From the NCBI RefSeq assembly GCF_012516475.1, contig NZ_CP051217.1, positions 620,001 through 684,000 of the forward strand: DNA of 64,000 nt. The letters run 5' to 3'. This document shows positions 45,861-55,305 of this stretch, piece by piece; position 1 is the first letter of the stretch; each line of letters opens with the position of its first letter. Source of the DNA: Parasphingorhabdus halotolerans (GTDB lineage Bacteria; Pseudomonadota; Alphaproteobacteria; Sphingomonadales; Sphingomonadaceae). The notes below the pieces were generated by a model that had not been told where the DNA came from, did not search any database, and saw nothing but the letters and a program-made list of their open reading frames with translations. The translations under genes were made by a program, and so were the position numbers.

Positions 45861-46813
45861 CTATGGTTTCCCAAAGCGCAAAAAGGGTGTTGTTGGTGAC
45901 CGGATTATCCGGTGCGGGAAAGTCGACTGCGATAAAAACACTGGAAGATGTTGGTTGGGAGACGATAGACAATTTTCCGCTCCGGCTGGTCGAAAGATTG
46001 CTCAAGACCCCGCCCTCCAGTTCCCGGGAAAATAATGATCCGCCATTGGCACTAGGCTTCGATAGCCGGACCCGCGGCTTTAATCCTGATACGCTGATAG
46101 GCAGGATAAAGAAGCTTCAGGAAAGCGAAAATTTTCTCATTTCCACATTGTTTTTGGATTGTGCAGGCGGTGAAATCGAAAGGCGATATGCCGAGACTCG
46201 GCGCCGTCACCCGCTGGCTCAGGACCGTCCAGCGGCTGAAGGCATTGCAATGGAGCGGTCTCAACTCGAACCATTTCGTCGGTGGGCGGATCATGTGATT
46301 GATACAACCGGTCTGTCTGCAAATGCTTTGGAAAAAGAAGTCAGACAGCAATTTGAATTGGAAGGCTCCGGTACGACAACCGTCACCATCACCAGTTTCG
46401 GCTTCTCCAGGGGATTACCGAATAATATCGACCTGCTGTTTGACGTGCGGTTTCTCGCCAACCCGTTTTGGGAACCAGAATTGAAATTGATGACCGGTCT
46501 CGATGCGCCAGTCGCGGAGTATATTGCCAAGGACCCTTCCTATCACGAAGCCCTGACCAAGATTGAAGACTTGCTTAAGTTTTTACTGCCAAAATATCAG
46601 GCAGCCGGAAAAGCTTATGTCAATATTGGTATTGGTTGTACCGGTGGTCGTCACAGATCAGTACATGTCGCAGAAACACTCAGCAAAAACTTGCGTAAAG
46701 CTCGATTTTCGCCCACGGTTTCACATCGAAATCTGACATCACGACCAATGGACGCTTTGGAATCTATGTCTCAAAATTCGGCATCTAAAATTGACGAGAA
46801 CAAGGGAATTTGA
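45857..46813 (+). CDS. rapZ: RapZ/YvcJ family nucleotide-binding protein
   Basis: 318 residues with Walker A TGLSGAGKSTA at the N-terminus, DNFPLRL, and the conserved C-terminal domain with SFGFSRGLPNNIDLLFDVRFLANP and IGIGCTGGRHRSVHVAE. In E. coli RapZ binds small RNAs and RNase E to control glucosamine-6-phosphate synthase; in alphaproteobacteria its role is less clear. The linkage to hprK, EIIA and HPr suggests signalling of PTS state. C-terminal basic extension is long. Confidence 0.93.
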   Translation: MTMVSQSAKRVLLVTGLSGAGKSTAIKTLEDVGWETIDNFPLRLVERLLKTPPSSSRENNDPPLALGFDSRTRGFNPDTLIGRIKKLQESENFLISTLFLDCAGGEIERRYAETRRRHPLAQDRPAAEGIAMERSQLEPFRRWADHVIDTTGLSANALEKEVRQQFELEGSGTTTVTITSFGFSRGLPNNIDLLFDVRFLANPFWEPELKLMTGLDAPVAEYIAKDPSYHEALTKIEDLLKFLLPKYQAAGKAYVNIGIGCTGGRHRSVHVAETLSKNLRKARFSPTVSHRNLTSRPMDALESMSQNSASKIDENKGI

Positions 46814-46818
46814 CTGTA

Positions 46819-47223
46819 ATGATCGGCTTGGTTCTCGTTACCCACGGACAGTTGGCGACCGAATTTGTCATCGCTATGGAGCATGTTGTCGGTCCACAAA
46901 AGTCAATTGCGGCTGTTTGCATCGGGCCTCGTGATGACATGGAAGAAAAACGCGAACAGATCGCCAGTTCCATAGCGAAAGTAGATGATGGCCACGGCGT
47001 AATCATTCTGACAGATTTATTTGGCGGAACGCCATCAAATCTTGCAATCTCATTGCTCGACAAAGGCAAGGTGGAAGTGATCGCAGGTGTTAATTTGCCG
47101 ATGCTGATCCGCCTGGATGGTGCGCGTAAAAAAATGAACATTGACGACGCTGTGACAGCAGCAAAAGAGGCGGGTAAAAAATATATCAGCGTTGCATCCG
47201 AAATATTGGGAAGCGACGCATGA
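46819..47223 (+). CDS. PTS EIIA component, mannose type
   Basis: A 134-residue phosphocarrier. I choose the ATG at 46819; a TTG at 46810 overlapping the rapZ stop is possible. The phospho-accepting His lies in LVLVTHGQLATEF (His 9), and the second family motif is ILTDLFGGTPSNLA. No sugar permease (EIIB/C/D) is nearby, so it is a regulatory EIIA as in other alphaproteobacteria, relaying phosphate from HPr to targets. It overlaps the HPr start by four bases. Confidence 0.92.
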   Translation: MIGLVLVTHGQLATEFVIAMEHVVGPQKSIAAVCIGPRDDMEEKREQIASSIAKVDDGHGVIILTDLFGGTPSNLAISLLDKGKVEVIAGVNLPMLIRLDGARKKMNIDDAVTAAKEAGKKYISVASEILGSDA

Positions 47224-47498
47224 GCGAGCATCGTAAATTGGTGGAAATCACTAACAATCGGGGCTTGCATGCGCGGGCCAGCGCCAAGTTTGTAACCTAT
47301 GTCAGCAAGCTTCCGGACGGATTGATCGTGAAAGTCGCCAAAGACGGGTCCGAGGTAACCGGTACATCGATAATGGGTCTGATGATGCTCGGCGCTGCAA
47401 AAGGTGATAGCATCGAGATTATTGTCGAGGGCGAAAATGCGGACGCGGCATTAGAGAAATTGACCGGGCTGGTTTTCGACGGTTTTGGCGAAGACTGA
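47220..47498 (+). CDS. HPr family phosphocarrier protein
   Basis: 92 residues. The His phosphorylation site is in NNRGLHARASAKFV (His 17) and the regulatory-serine region is VTGTSIMGLMMLGAAKG. It is the likely substrate of HprK and donor for the upstream EIIA. Enzyme I is not in the window. The start ATG overlaps the EIIA stop (ATGA). Confidence 0.95.
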   Translation: MSEHRKLVEITNNRGLHARASAKFVTYVSKLPDGLIVKVAKDGSEVTGTSIMGLMMLGAAKGDSIEIIVEGENADAALEKLTGLVFDGFGED

Positions 47499-47503
47499 AA
47501 GAT

Positions 47504-48304
47504 ATGCGCCGACAAATAACCGGTTTTTCCAATCCGACAATAAAGCGACTGAAAAGCCTGCGCGAAAAAAAATATCGCAAGCGTGAAGGCCATTTTCTCG
47601 CTGAAGGTCTGCGCATCTTGACCGAGGCGCTGGACGCCGGAAAAACGCCCAAATTGCTGGTTGTCGTGGAAGATACGCAATTGCATCCGCTGGCGCAAAA
47701 GATTGAAGAAGCCACAGTTGCCAGCGGCGGCGAAGTGATCGAAACCAGCGAGGCGATAATTGCCAAACTTTCGGGCAAGTCCAATCCGCAATCAATCATT
47801 GGCATATATGAAGATCACGCCACTGCGCTGGCTGACATTGATCGAACGGCATCCAATATCTGGCTGGTCGCCCAATCGCTGCGTGATCCGGGCAACCTCG
47901 GAACCATCCTGAGGACGGGTGATGCAGTGGGTGCTGGCGGGTTAATCCTTGTCGATGATTGCGTAGATCCCTTTTCGGTTGAAGCCGTGCGCGCGAGCAT
48001 GGGGGCTATATTTACGCAAAGCGTTACATCAACATCGTGGGGCGATTTCCTGGAATGGCTACGTCGTGGTGATGGACAACTCATCGGGACAAGCCTGAAC
48101 ACCGACGCTGACTATCAAGCGATACGCTATCAAGCTCCAACGTTTCTGCTGGTCGGCAATGAAGCACAGGGCTTACCCGCCGAATATGAACAAGAATGCG
48201 ATGCCCTTGTTAAGATGCCGATGATGGGAAAAGCCGACAGCCTGAACGCGGCGGTCGCGACGGCCGTTATGGCCTATGAAGTGCTCAATCAAGCCCGGAA
48301 ATAA
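47504..48304 (+). CDS. SpoU/TrmH family RNA 2'-O-methyltransferase
   Basis: 266 residues. An N-terminal RNA-binding substrate domain (KRLKSLREKKYRKREGHFLAEGLRILTEAL) precedes the SPOUT knot domain with LVAQSLRDPGNLGTILRTGDAVGAGGLILV, VRASMGAIFTQ, FLLVGNEAQGLP and MMGKADSLNAAVATAVMAYE. It methylates ribose in tRNA or rRNA; the exact target is unknown. It follows the HPr gene by five bases, so it is transcribed with the PTS-regulatory genes. Confidence 0.9.
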   Translation: MRRQITGFSNPTIKRLKSLREKKYRKREGHFLAEGLRILTEALDAGKTPKLLVVVEDTQLHPLAQKIEEATVASGGEVIETSEAIIAKLSGKSNPQSIIGIYEDHATALADIDRTASNIWLVAQSLRDPGNLGTILRTGDAVGAGGLILVDDCVDPFSVEAVRASMGAIFTQSVTSTSWGDFLEWLRRGDGQLIGTSLNTDADYQAIRYQAPTFLLVGNEAQGLPAEYEQECDALVKMPMMGKADSLNAAVATAVMAYEVLNQARK

Positions 48305-48359
48305 GGCAAATTATGTTTTGGCGTGGCATCGTGCTACGGTCCCCGTGGGGAGAAGTTTC

Positions 48360-48773
48360 ATGTTCAAATACGCCGCGTTGTTGCCGTTTGCCGCACTGGC
48401 ACTTGCCGGATGTGGCGAAGAGAAAGAAGCGCCGCCTGCCGTTGAAGAACCTTTGGGGGCCTATAAAGCTGGTGGCACCGAACCAGGCTGGTCTGTGAAC
48501 ATTTCAGAAAACACAATGGATGTGACCGCCAGTTATGGTGAGGATAAATTCTCTATTCCGATCAATTCCTCTCGAAAAACGGCGGATGGCTGGATCGTGA
48601 AAGGCTTTGATGACAAGCATAATATGAACCTGACGATCATGACAGGCAAGGAATGCAATGATGGTATGAGTGATCGCGTATATGCCGATACCGTGACCGC
48701 AACGGCTGGCGGCATTGGCACTCTGGAAGGGTGCGGCGGCGACATCACCGAAGGCGGCGACACTGCGCCTTGA
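48360..48773 (+). CDS. Predicted small lipoprotein (COG3650-like membrane protein)
   Basis: 137 residues with a signal sequence and lipobox LAGC (MFKYAALLPFAALALAGC). The mature part contains AYKAGGTEPGWSVNIS, TGKECNDGMSDRVYADTVTAT and LEGCGGD, a pattern shared with the widespread short lipoproteins whose core is 'G-x-EPGW…C-x-DGMSD…Y…G-C'. The start at 48360 is preceded by GGGGAGAAGTTTC. Function unknown; it is the last plus-strand gene before rmuC. Confidence 0.82.
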   Translation: MFKYAALLPFAALALAGCGEEKEAPPAVEEPLGAYKAGGTEPGWSVNISENTMDVTASYGEDKFSIPINSSRKTADGWIVKGFDDKHNMNLTIMTGKECNDGMSDRVYADTVTATAGGIGTLEGCGGDITEGGDTAP

Positions 48774-48785
48774 GCCTAACGCAGC

Positions 48786-50123
48786 CTATTCGGCGGCCTC
48801 ATCTTTCAATTCGCGATCATCTTCAATTAGCGCAGCTTCGACGTCTGTTGAATAGCGCGGTAGCGCTTCAATTTCGGGGACAGGCTCTAGGTCTTTTTTG
48901 CCGGTTTCAATCTGTAGCTCGGCAAATTTGCGACCTGTCGCCATGATATTGCGTTCAAAACTGCCGACAAATTTGTTATAATTACCAACTGCAGTGCCCA
49001 GGCCTGACCCCATGCGCTTCAGATGTTCGCCCGCAGTCGCGAGCCTATCGTACATTTCTTTGCCCAATTGACCAATTTGCTTCGCTTCAGCCGCCATTTT
49101 CTCCTGCCGCCATACGCCTGCAACTGTGCGGGCAATGGCTACGAGATTGGTTGGTGTGGCGAGCAACACTTTTTTCTCAAAAGCATGGTCCCAAAGTGTC
49201 GGCTCATGCTCGAGCGCTGCGGCAAGAAAATGTTCGCCGGGTACAAACATGATCACATAATCCGGCGCATCTTCAAACTGGTCCCAATAGGCTTTCTTTG
49301 AAAGCCCATCGATGTGGGTTTTCATCGACAAACAATGCCGTCCCATGGCAAAACTGCGCGCATCTTCGTCATCGGCCTCAAAAGCATCTTGATAATCGTT
49401 GAGCGAAACCTTGGCATCAATTACCAGTTTGCGTCCGCCAGGCACGCTGATAACCGCATCAGGGCGCAAACGACCTTCTTCGGTATCAATGGATTGTTCC
49501 GTTACAAAGTCGGTGTGCTCGGACAATCCACAGGTCTCGAGAACATTTTTAAGCTGTTGCTCGCCCCAGCGACCGCGGGATTTGGGCGCATTGCGGAGCG
49601 AGTTGACGAGGCGCGCCGCCTCTTGTTGCACCCTGTCCTGCCCTTGCCGGACCTGCTCGATTGTCGCGGTAATCCCGGCGTATGATTCGGTGCGCTCTTT
49701 CTCGATCTTGGTAATTGATGCTTCATAGGTTGCCAGTCTCTCATGCACCGGCTGGAGAAGTTTAGCGATTTTCTCGCCGCCTTTTTCGTTGGCCTGATCG
49801 AAACGCTGGTCCGCGCGTTCCAGAAACTGGCGCTGAGCGGTTTCGAGCATCTTGGAGCCGATTTCTGAAAACTGCGCCGACAATGCCTCTTTGGCTTCGA
49901 TCATTTGCTGCATCTGCTTTTCATGATTGCGCACATCCGCCTGCAGCGCCGCGAGTTCAGTTTTTGCAGCGTCGCGCTCATCGCGGACGCCATCCAGTGT
50001 AATGCGCAAGGCATCAGCAGTTTCAGCAGCCGTCTTTGCCGGTTTTCCGCCGACAAACCAACCAAGCGCGAGTCCTCCGAGAAGGGCGATCACGATGCAA
50101 ATTATGACGACTACGGGATCCAA
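48786..50123 (-). CDS. rmuC: DNA recombination protein RmuC
   Basis: 445 residues. One N-terminal transmembrane helix (IICIVIALLGGLALGWFVGG), a coiled-coil region to about residue 170, and a nuclease-like domain with GRWGEQQLKNVLETCGL, RLRPDAVISVPGGRKLVIDAKVSLNDY and YVIMFVPGEHFLAAAL. RmuC limits DNA rearrangements and belongs to the PD-(D/E)XK nuclease superfamily. It converges with the lipoprotein gene, 12 bases apart. Confidence 0.95.
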   Translation of the reverse strand: MDPVVVIICIVIALLGGLALGWFVGGKPAKTAAETADALRITLDGVRDERDAAKTELAALQADVRNHEKQMQQMIEAKEALSAQFSEIGSKMLETAQRQFLERADQRFDQANEKGGEKIAKLLQPVHERLATYEASITKIEKERTESYAGITATIEQVRQGQDRVQQEAARLVNSLRNAPKSRGRWGEQQLKNVLETCGLSEHTDFVTEQSIDTEEGRLRPDAVISVPGGRKLVIDAKVSLNDYQDAFEADDEDARSFAMGRHCLSMKTHIDGLSKKAYWDQFEDAPDYVIMFVPGEHFLAAALEHEPTLWDHAFEKKVLLATPTNLVAIARTVAGVWRQEKMAAEAKQIGQLGKEMYDRLATAGEHLKRMGSGLGTAVGNYNKFVGSFERNIMATGRKFAELQIETGKKDLEPVPEIEALPRYSTDVEAALIEDDRELKDEAAE

Positions 50124-50191
50124 ACCACTGCCTTTTCAATAGGAACGAAAAGAGAACTTAGCCCGGGTCGAAGAGGGTTGCAACTGCCAAT

Positions 50192-50284
50192 TCATCATCC
50201 CGGACTTGATCCGCAATCCAGAGCGTAAGAACACAACGTCAGGTGGCGTGCGGCTCTGGTTACTGAATCAAGCTCAGCATGACG
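50192..50284. repeat. Palindromic repeat between rmuC and def
   Basis: The left part CATCATCCCGGACTTGATCCG and GCAATCCAGAGC are mirrored, with changes, by GCTCTGGTTACTGAATCAAGCTCAGCATGACG at the right. It combines the ends of the CTTGATCCGGG family and the ATCCAGAGC core seen at 2872-2962. It is placed in the upstream region of rmuC and downstream of def. Confidence 0.75.
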
Positions 50285-50298
50285 AACTGTATGAAAAC

Positions 50299-50871
50299 TT
50301 AAGCAGCAATCCCATGTTCTTTGCGCTGTTTCTCGAGCTTTTTGAGCACCATCTTGCGTTTCAGACGCGAGAGGTGATCGATGAACAAAATCCCCTCCAG
50401 ATGATCCATCTCATGCTGCAAACAAGTCGCCAACAGACCTTCGAGCCGCTCTTCATGCTGCTTTCCCGTTTCATCCTGCCAGCGCGCTGTTATAATCGCG
50501 GGGCGTTCGACATCGGCATATTGGTCGGGAACCGAGAGGCAGCCTTCGTTGTAAACATTCAAATCCTCAGACGGATCAAGAATTTCCGGATTGATGAATA
50601 CACGCGGGTCGTTGATCACTTCATGCTGATGATCACAATGTTCTCCGTGCTCGTGGTCGTGATCGTGGGGCACGGGTTCCTGGAGATCGATAACCAAAAT
50701 TCTCTTGGCCACGCCAACCTGAATGGCGGCAAGCCCGATGCCAGGCGCGTCATATAAGGTTTCAAACATGTCTGCGATTAGCGTTTTGAGTTCGTCGTTA
50801 AACTCGGTAACGGGTTCAGACACGGTTTTCAGGCGCGGATCAGGCACCTCGATGATCGGTAATATAGCCAT
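50299..50871 (-). CDS. def: Peptide deformylase with a histidine-rich insertion
   Basis: Removes the formyl group from nascent N-terminal methionine. 190 residues with all three active-site motifs: GIGLAAIQVG, EGCLSVPD and QHEMDHLEG (Fe/Zn ligands Cys, His, His). Between residues 69 and 83, in the loop after IDLQEPVP, there is an unusual insertion with seven histidines in 15 residues (HDHDHEHGEHCDHQH, 50667-50623). This resembles metal-chelating loops and may buffer metal for this metal-sensitive enzyme; that is inference. The core is intact, so the gene is active. Confidence 0.97.
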   Translation of the reverse strand: MAILPIIEVPDPRLKTVSEPVTEFNDELKTLIADMFETLYDAPGIGLAAIQVGVAKRILVIDLQEPVPHDHDHEHGEHCDHQHEVINDPRVFINPEILDPSEDLNVYNEGCLSVPDQYADVERPAIITARWQDETGKQHEERLEGLLATCLQHEMDHLEGILFIDHLSRLKRKMVLKKLEKQRKEHGIAA

Positions 50872-50919
50872 GACCGAAATTTAGGGATTACAAGGAGATT
50901 CGTCAACCAGCTCCGCGCG

Positions 50920-51522
50920 TCATTCAGCGTTGATCGGTCGACGGGCGCGCAGGGCTTGTGCCAGCGTTCCCTCGTCCAGATAATCGAGTTCACCACCCAC
51001 GGGAATGCCGTGCGATAACTGACTCAATCTAATGGGATAATTCTCCAACCGCTCGGCGATATAATGCGCCGTCGTTTGCCCTTCCAAAGTCGCGTTCATG
51101 GCCAGCACCACTTCATCAATACCACCGGCATCAACACGCCTGATAAGCTTGTCTATCGCGATATCTTCTGGCCGCACACCATCGAGAGCCGACAGTTTCC
51201 CGCCAAGCACATGAAATTTTCCCGGAAACAGACGTGATTTATCCAGTGCCCAGAGATCGGATACTTCTTCCACCACACAAAGCGATTTTTCGTCCCGGCG
51301 CGGATCATTGCAAATCTGGCAAGGATCCTGCGTATCGACATTACCGCATATCCCGCAGCTGACAAGGCGTTCATTCACCCGCTCCATCGCCGCCAAAATC
51401 GGCCTCATCGCGGTTTCAGGGCGCTTTAGAAGGTAAAGCACCGCCCGCCGCGCCGAGCGCGGACCCAGGCCGGGTAGTTTGGCGAGGGCCTGAACCAGAT
51501 TTTCAATCTCTTGCGATGCCAT
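50920..51522 (-). CDS. recR: Recombination protein RecR
   Basis: 200 residues. N-terminal helix-hairpin-helix [18 protein letters not shown], zinc finger [16 protein letters not shown], and the Toprim domain [16 protein letters not shown], with [22 protein letters not shown] near the end ([13 protein letters not shown]). RecR loads RecA with RecFO in gap repair. def lies downstream on the same strand, and recR is divergent from fmt. Confidence 0.97.
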   Translation of the reverse strand: MASQEIENLVQALAKLPGLGPRSARRAVLYLLKRPETAMRPILAAMERVNERLVSCGICGNVDTQDPCQICNDPRRDEKSLCVVEEVSDLWALDKSRLFPGKFHVLGGKLSALDGVRPEDIAIDKLIRRVDAGGIDEVVLAMNATLEGQTTAHYIAERLENYPIRLSQLSHGIPVGGELDYLDEGTLAQALRARRPINAE

Positions 51523-51757
51523 GAATGGTCATTAGGAGCAGCCACTGCCCGCTGCCAAGTGCAAAATTGCTGTCCTACACTCAAGCACGCGGATAAACCT
51601 TTCTAAATGAGCTTTGACTTTTTCAATTCGGTAGTTTTTCAAGAGAATATTGGACGCAGCAGTCTGACTGGGAGTTGCAGTAATTTATTTTGCCATTAGG
51701 GGTTGTGACCCTGTGTGACCCTATCGGGTTCTGACCATGAAAATTGAGGAACAGACA

Positions 51758-52662
51758 TTGCGAATTGCCTTCATGGGTACTCCTTATTTCGCGGTACCGC
51801 CGCTGAAAGCCTTGCACGCCGCAGGGCATGAAATTGCCGCTGTCTATTCACAACCGCCGCGTCGCGCTGGACGTGGGAAGAAGCTGACCCCTCGCCCGTT
51901 CAGAAAGTAGCCGAGGAACTGGGGCTCGAAGTCCGCACACCCGTATCGCTGAAAGATGATACCGCGCAGGCGGAATTTGCAGCACTCAATCTCGATGCGG
52001 CGGTTGTGGCGGCCTATGGGCTGATATTACCGCAAGCCGTTCTCGATGCTCCGAAAATGGGCTGCCTGAATATTCATGGCTCCCTGCTACCCCGATGGCG
52101 CGGTGCCGCTCCTGTACAGCGGGCGATATTGGTTGGGGATGAAGAGACAGGCGTTACGATTATGCAGATGGACGCAGGATTAGATACCGGGCCAATGTTG
52201 CTAAAATGGGTGACACCTGTTGATCGTAAAACCGCTGGTGAGCTGACTGATGAACTTGCAGGAAATGGCGCAAAACTCATGGTTCAATATCTTGCAGCGC
52301 CCGACAAATATCCTGCCGATGTCCAGGATGATGCGCTGGCAACTTACGCCAAAAAAATTACCAAAGAGGAAGCACGACTGGATTTTGCCCAAAGCGCCGA
52401 ACTAGTGGAGCGACAGATAAGAGCATTTAATCCAATGCCGGGCGCATTTTTTGAATATGATGGCAATCGCTATCGGATACACGCGGCAGAAATCAGCGAA
52501 CAATCGGGTGAAGTCGGAGTAACTATCGACGGTGAACTTAAAATTGGATGTGGCAGAGGTTCGATTAGGCCCACACTCATTCAAAAGGCCGGTAAGCCAG
52601 CCATGCAGCTCAAAGATTTTCTTAACGGCACAAAAATTCCTGTCGGCACGGTCTTGCAATGA
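51758..52662 (+). pseudogene. fmt: Methionyl-tRNA formyltransferase, split by a one-base frameshift
   Basis: Adds the formyl group to initiator Met-tRNA. The TTG at 51758, seven bases after GAGGA, starts [16 protein letters not shown]; an ATG at 51737 in the same frame is the alternative. The frame is lost after GRGKKLTP and stops at a TAG; the rest continues in another frame ([20 protein letters not shown]… [13 protein letters not shown]… [17 protein letters not shown]…) to 52662. One extra C in CCCC at 51888-51891 restores about 301 residues with the family motif [11 protein letters not shown]. Loss of fmt would be severe, so this is most likely a sequence error. truA overlaps the stop by four bases; def, the partner enzyme, is nearby. 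Confidence 0.9.
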
Positions 52663-53414
52663 GCCGCTATGCGCTGACCATAGAGTATGATGGCCGTTCG
52701 TTCATGGGCTGGCAGCATCAAGATCACGGCCCCAGTGTCCAGCAAACTATAGAGCAGGCGATCAAAGGCATCACCGGGCAAGACATAAGGGTCTTTGCTG
52801 CAGGTCGCACAGATGCCGGGGTTCACGCTTTGGCGATGCGCGCGCATTTCGATCTAGAAACCCACCTGTCCGCATTTCGCCTGATGGAGGGTTTTAACGC
52901 CAAGTTACGCCCTCATCCGGTTGCGATATTGGCCTGTGAAGAGGTTGATGAAGAATGGCATGCGCGTTTTTCATGTATTGGTCGGCGCTATGTCTACAAG
53001 ATTACAAACCGGCGTGCGCCCTTGGCCTTAGATATCGGGCAAAGCTGGCAAGTGGCGCAGGAACTGGATAGCGATATCATGCACAAAGCGGCGCAACATC
53101 TAGTTGGCGAGCATGATTTCACAACATTCCGTTCGGTCAATTGTCAGGCACAAAGCCCAGTGAAGACGCTGGACAGCATTTCCGTCACTCGCTTTGGCGA
53201 AGAGATAGAAGTCGAGGTCGCCGCGCGGTCCTTCCTTCACCATCAGGTGCGTTCGATGGTCGGGTCACTGAAACTGGTCGGAACCGGAAAGTGGAATGGG
53301 CAGGATTTGAAGAACGCTCTGGTTGCTAAAAACCGCAATGCTTTAGGCCTTAATGCGCCGCCGGATGGATTGTTCTTCGTCGAAGCAATCTATCCCAAAT
53401 CAGAGATTGAATAG
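52659..53414 (+). CDS. truA: tRNA pseudouridine(38-40) synthase
   Basis: 251 residues. The catalytic Asp is in [15 protein letters not shown]. Other conserved patches are [16 protein letters not shown] at the start, [24 protein letters not shown], and [14 protein letters not shown] toward the end. It isomerises uridines in the anticodon stem-loop of tRNA. Translationally coupled to fmt (ATGA) and convergent with asnB, with 15 bases of 3' overlap. Confidence 0.97.
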   Translation: MSRYALTIEYDGRSFMGWQHQDHGPSVQQTIEQAIKGITGQDIRVFAAGRTDAGVHALAMRAHFDLETHLSAFRLMEGFNAKLRPHPVAILACEEVDEEWHARFSCIGRRYVYKITNRRAPLALDIGQSWQVAQELDSDIMHKAAQHLVGEHDFTTFRSVNCQAQSPVKTLDSISVTRFGEEIEVEVAARSFLHHQVRSMVGSLKLVGTGKWNGQDLKNALVAKNRNALGLNAPPDGLFFVEAIYPKSEIE

Positions 53415-55295
53415 CCGCACTAGCGATTTGTCGAGTATCAACAATTGCCACAACAACCGGCTGTTATCGGACTTGCCTGCGATATGATCATCGGCGACCT
53501 TGCTGAGTGCTTGCGGATCAAACCAGCCCATGCGGGCCAAAGCACCAGCCTTGGCAATGCCTCGGGCTTCCTCAGCCAATGGCCCGCGAAACCATTGTGC
53601 GATCGGCGTTACAAAACCCATTTTGGGGCGGTAGAGAATATCTTCCGGCAGATAGCGTTCCATCGATTTCTTAAGCAGATACTTCCCCTGCCCTTTACGC
53701 ACCCGAAGATTGGTCGGCAGTTTAGCGGCAAATTCCATCAGCTTGTAGTCCAGCAACGGCTCCCGCGCTTCCAGACTAACAGCCATGCTGGTGCGATCTA
53801 CTTTTGTCAGGATATCGCCGGGAAGCCACATTTTCATGTCGGCATATTGCGCTTGATCGAGACCGTTCTGAGCGGGCGCGCTTTCCATCAGGTCGATCAT
53901 TTGCGATTCGCCTTTGTAGCCGCCAAGCTTGGCGACCATCTCGTCGGAGTATATCGTTGTTCGCCCAGCAGGTGTCGTTACGCCCACAGCCTCTGCATAG
54001 CCCTCTGGCCCCGTCCTTGCGAGCGACAGCAGGGTTGATTTCGCACGAAAAGGACGGGGCGCCCAATCAGCCTTGGGATAGACCGACCCCAACCATCCCA
54101 ATGCTGGCCCCCGAATAAATTGCGGGATGCGCCCTCTCACCTGCTCTTCAGCGTTGTGAAAAACATGGCGGCGATACCCGGCAAGCGCCTCATCCGCTCC
54201 ATCACCGGAAAGTGCAACAGTCACGTTCTGCCGCGCGAGTTCACACACACGATAGGTTGGCAATGCCGAACCATCGGCAAAGGGTTCGTCGAAATGATCG
54301 GTCAACGTATCAATCAAACCAAAATCATCGGCGGCAACGGTCCGCGAACGATGATCTGTCTTGAAGCGTTGCGCTATGCGCTCAGCATAACCTGTTTCAT
54401 CGAGTGATGCCTGATCGAAACCGATAGAACAGGTCTTCACCGGTTGGCGGCTCTTTTCAGACATGAGAGCCACAACCGCACTGCTATCAACCCCGCCGGA
54501 AAGAAACGCGCCGAGAGGAACATCGGCGATCATCCGAAGACTCACCGCTTCTTTCATCAATGCGACGAGCTCTTCTTCCAGTTCACCCGCAGACGCCTTG
54601 CTCCGCTGACTGAAATCCATATCCCAATATTGGACGGATTGCGGCTCCGGTTTGCCCTGCTCCAAAAGCAGATAATGGCCTGCCGGTAATTTCTTCACGC
54701 CCTTTAAGAGCGAAATTGTATCGGGAACATAGCCGAACGCTAGATAATCATCGACAGCGCGCAGTTCCGGCTCGCGGCGGAGCAACGGATTGGCCAAAAG
54801 CGCTTTCAGTTCAGAACCAAAAATCACGCTGCCATCCGATACCGGCGCATAGAATAATGGCTTAACGCCCAGTCGATCCCGCGCCAGAAAGAGCTGCTTT
54901 GTACGTTGGTCAAAAATTGCAAAGGCAAACATGCCGTTGAGATGTTTCAGGCAATCGACACCCCATTGCTTGTAGGCATAGAGAATAACTTCGGTATCGC
55001 CTTCAGTCCGAAAGACGTGGCCCTTTGTTTCCAGTTTTGCCCGCACTTCCTGAAAATTGTAAATCTCGCCATTGAAGCTGATTACCAGCGCCTCATCGGC
55101 AGTCAGCATAGGTTGCGGACTTCCCTCGATATCAATTATGGAAAGTCGACGATGCCCCAAACCAACACCGGGCGCAGTCCAGATACCCGAACCATCCGGG
55201 CCGCGGTGCGCCAGCCTGTCGGCCATTTTCTTAAGGCGTGCCGGGTCAACAGGTTTAGCCGTCTCCAGATGAAAAATTCCCGCAATGCCACACAT
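53400..55295 (-). CDS. XrtA/PEP-CTERM system amidotransferase (asparagine synthase-like)
   Basis: 631 residues. Class II glutamine amidotransferase: nucleophile Cys2 (MCGIAGIFH), then the AsnB ATP-pyrophosphatase domain with the P-loop [10 protein letters not shown] and [12 protein letters not shown]. The full length and its place directly downstream of exosortase match the exosortase-linked amidotransferase subfamily rather than the free AsnB. It probably amidates a sugar or peptide of the exopolysaccharide. It is the last gene of the XrtA cluster, 10 bases after xrtA. Confidence 0.9.
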   Translation of the reverse strand: MCGIAGIFHLETAKPVDPARLKKMADRLAHRGPDGSGIWTAPGVGLGHRRLSIIDIEGSPQPMLTADEALVISFNGEIYNFQEVRAKLETKGHVFRTEGDTEVILYAYKQWGVDCLKHLNGMFAFAIFDQRTKQLFLARDRLGVKPLFYAPVSDGSVIFGSELKALLANPLLRREPELRAVDDYLAFGYVPDTISLLKGVKKLPAGHYLLLEQGKPEPQSVQYWDMDFSQRSKASAGELEEELVALMKEAVSLRMIADVPLGAFLSGGVDSSAVVALMSEKSRQPVKTCSIGFDQASLDETGYAERIAQRFKTDHRSRTVAADDFGLIDTLTDHFDEPFADGSALPTYRVCELARQNVTVALSGDGADEALAGYRRHVFHNAEEQVRGRIPQFIRGPALGWLGSVYPKADWAPRPFRAKSTLLSLARTGPEGYAEAVGVTTPAGRTTIYSDEMVAKLGGYKGESQMIDLMESAPAQNGLDQAQYADMKMWLPGDILTKVDRTSMAVSLEAREPLLDYKLMEFAAKLPTNLRVRKGQGKYLLKKSMERYLPEDILYRPKMGFVTPIAQWFRGPLAEEARGIAKAGALARMGWFDPQALSKVADDHIAGKSDNSRLLWQLLILDKSLVRLFNL

Positions 55296-55305
55296 GATGT
55301 GCGCC

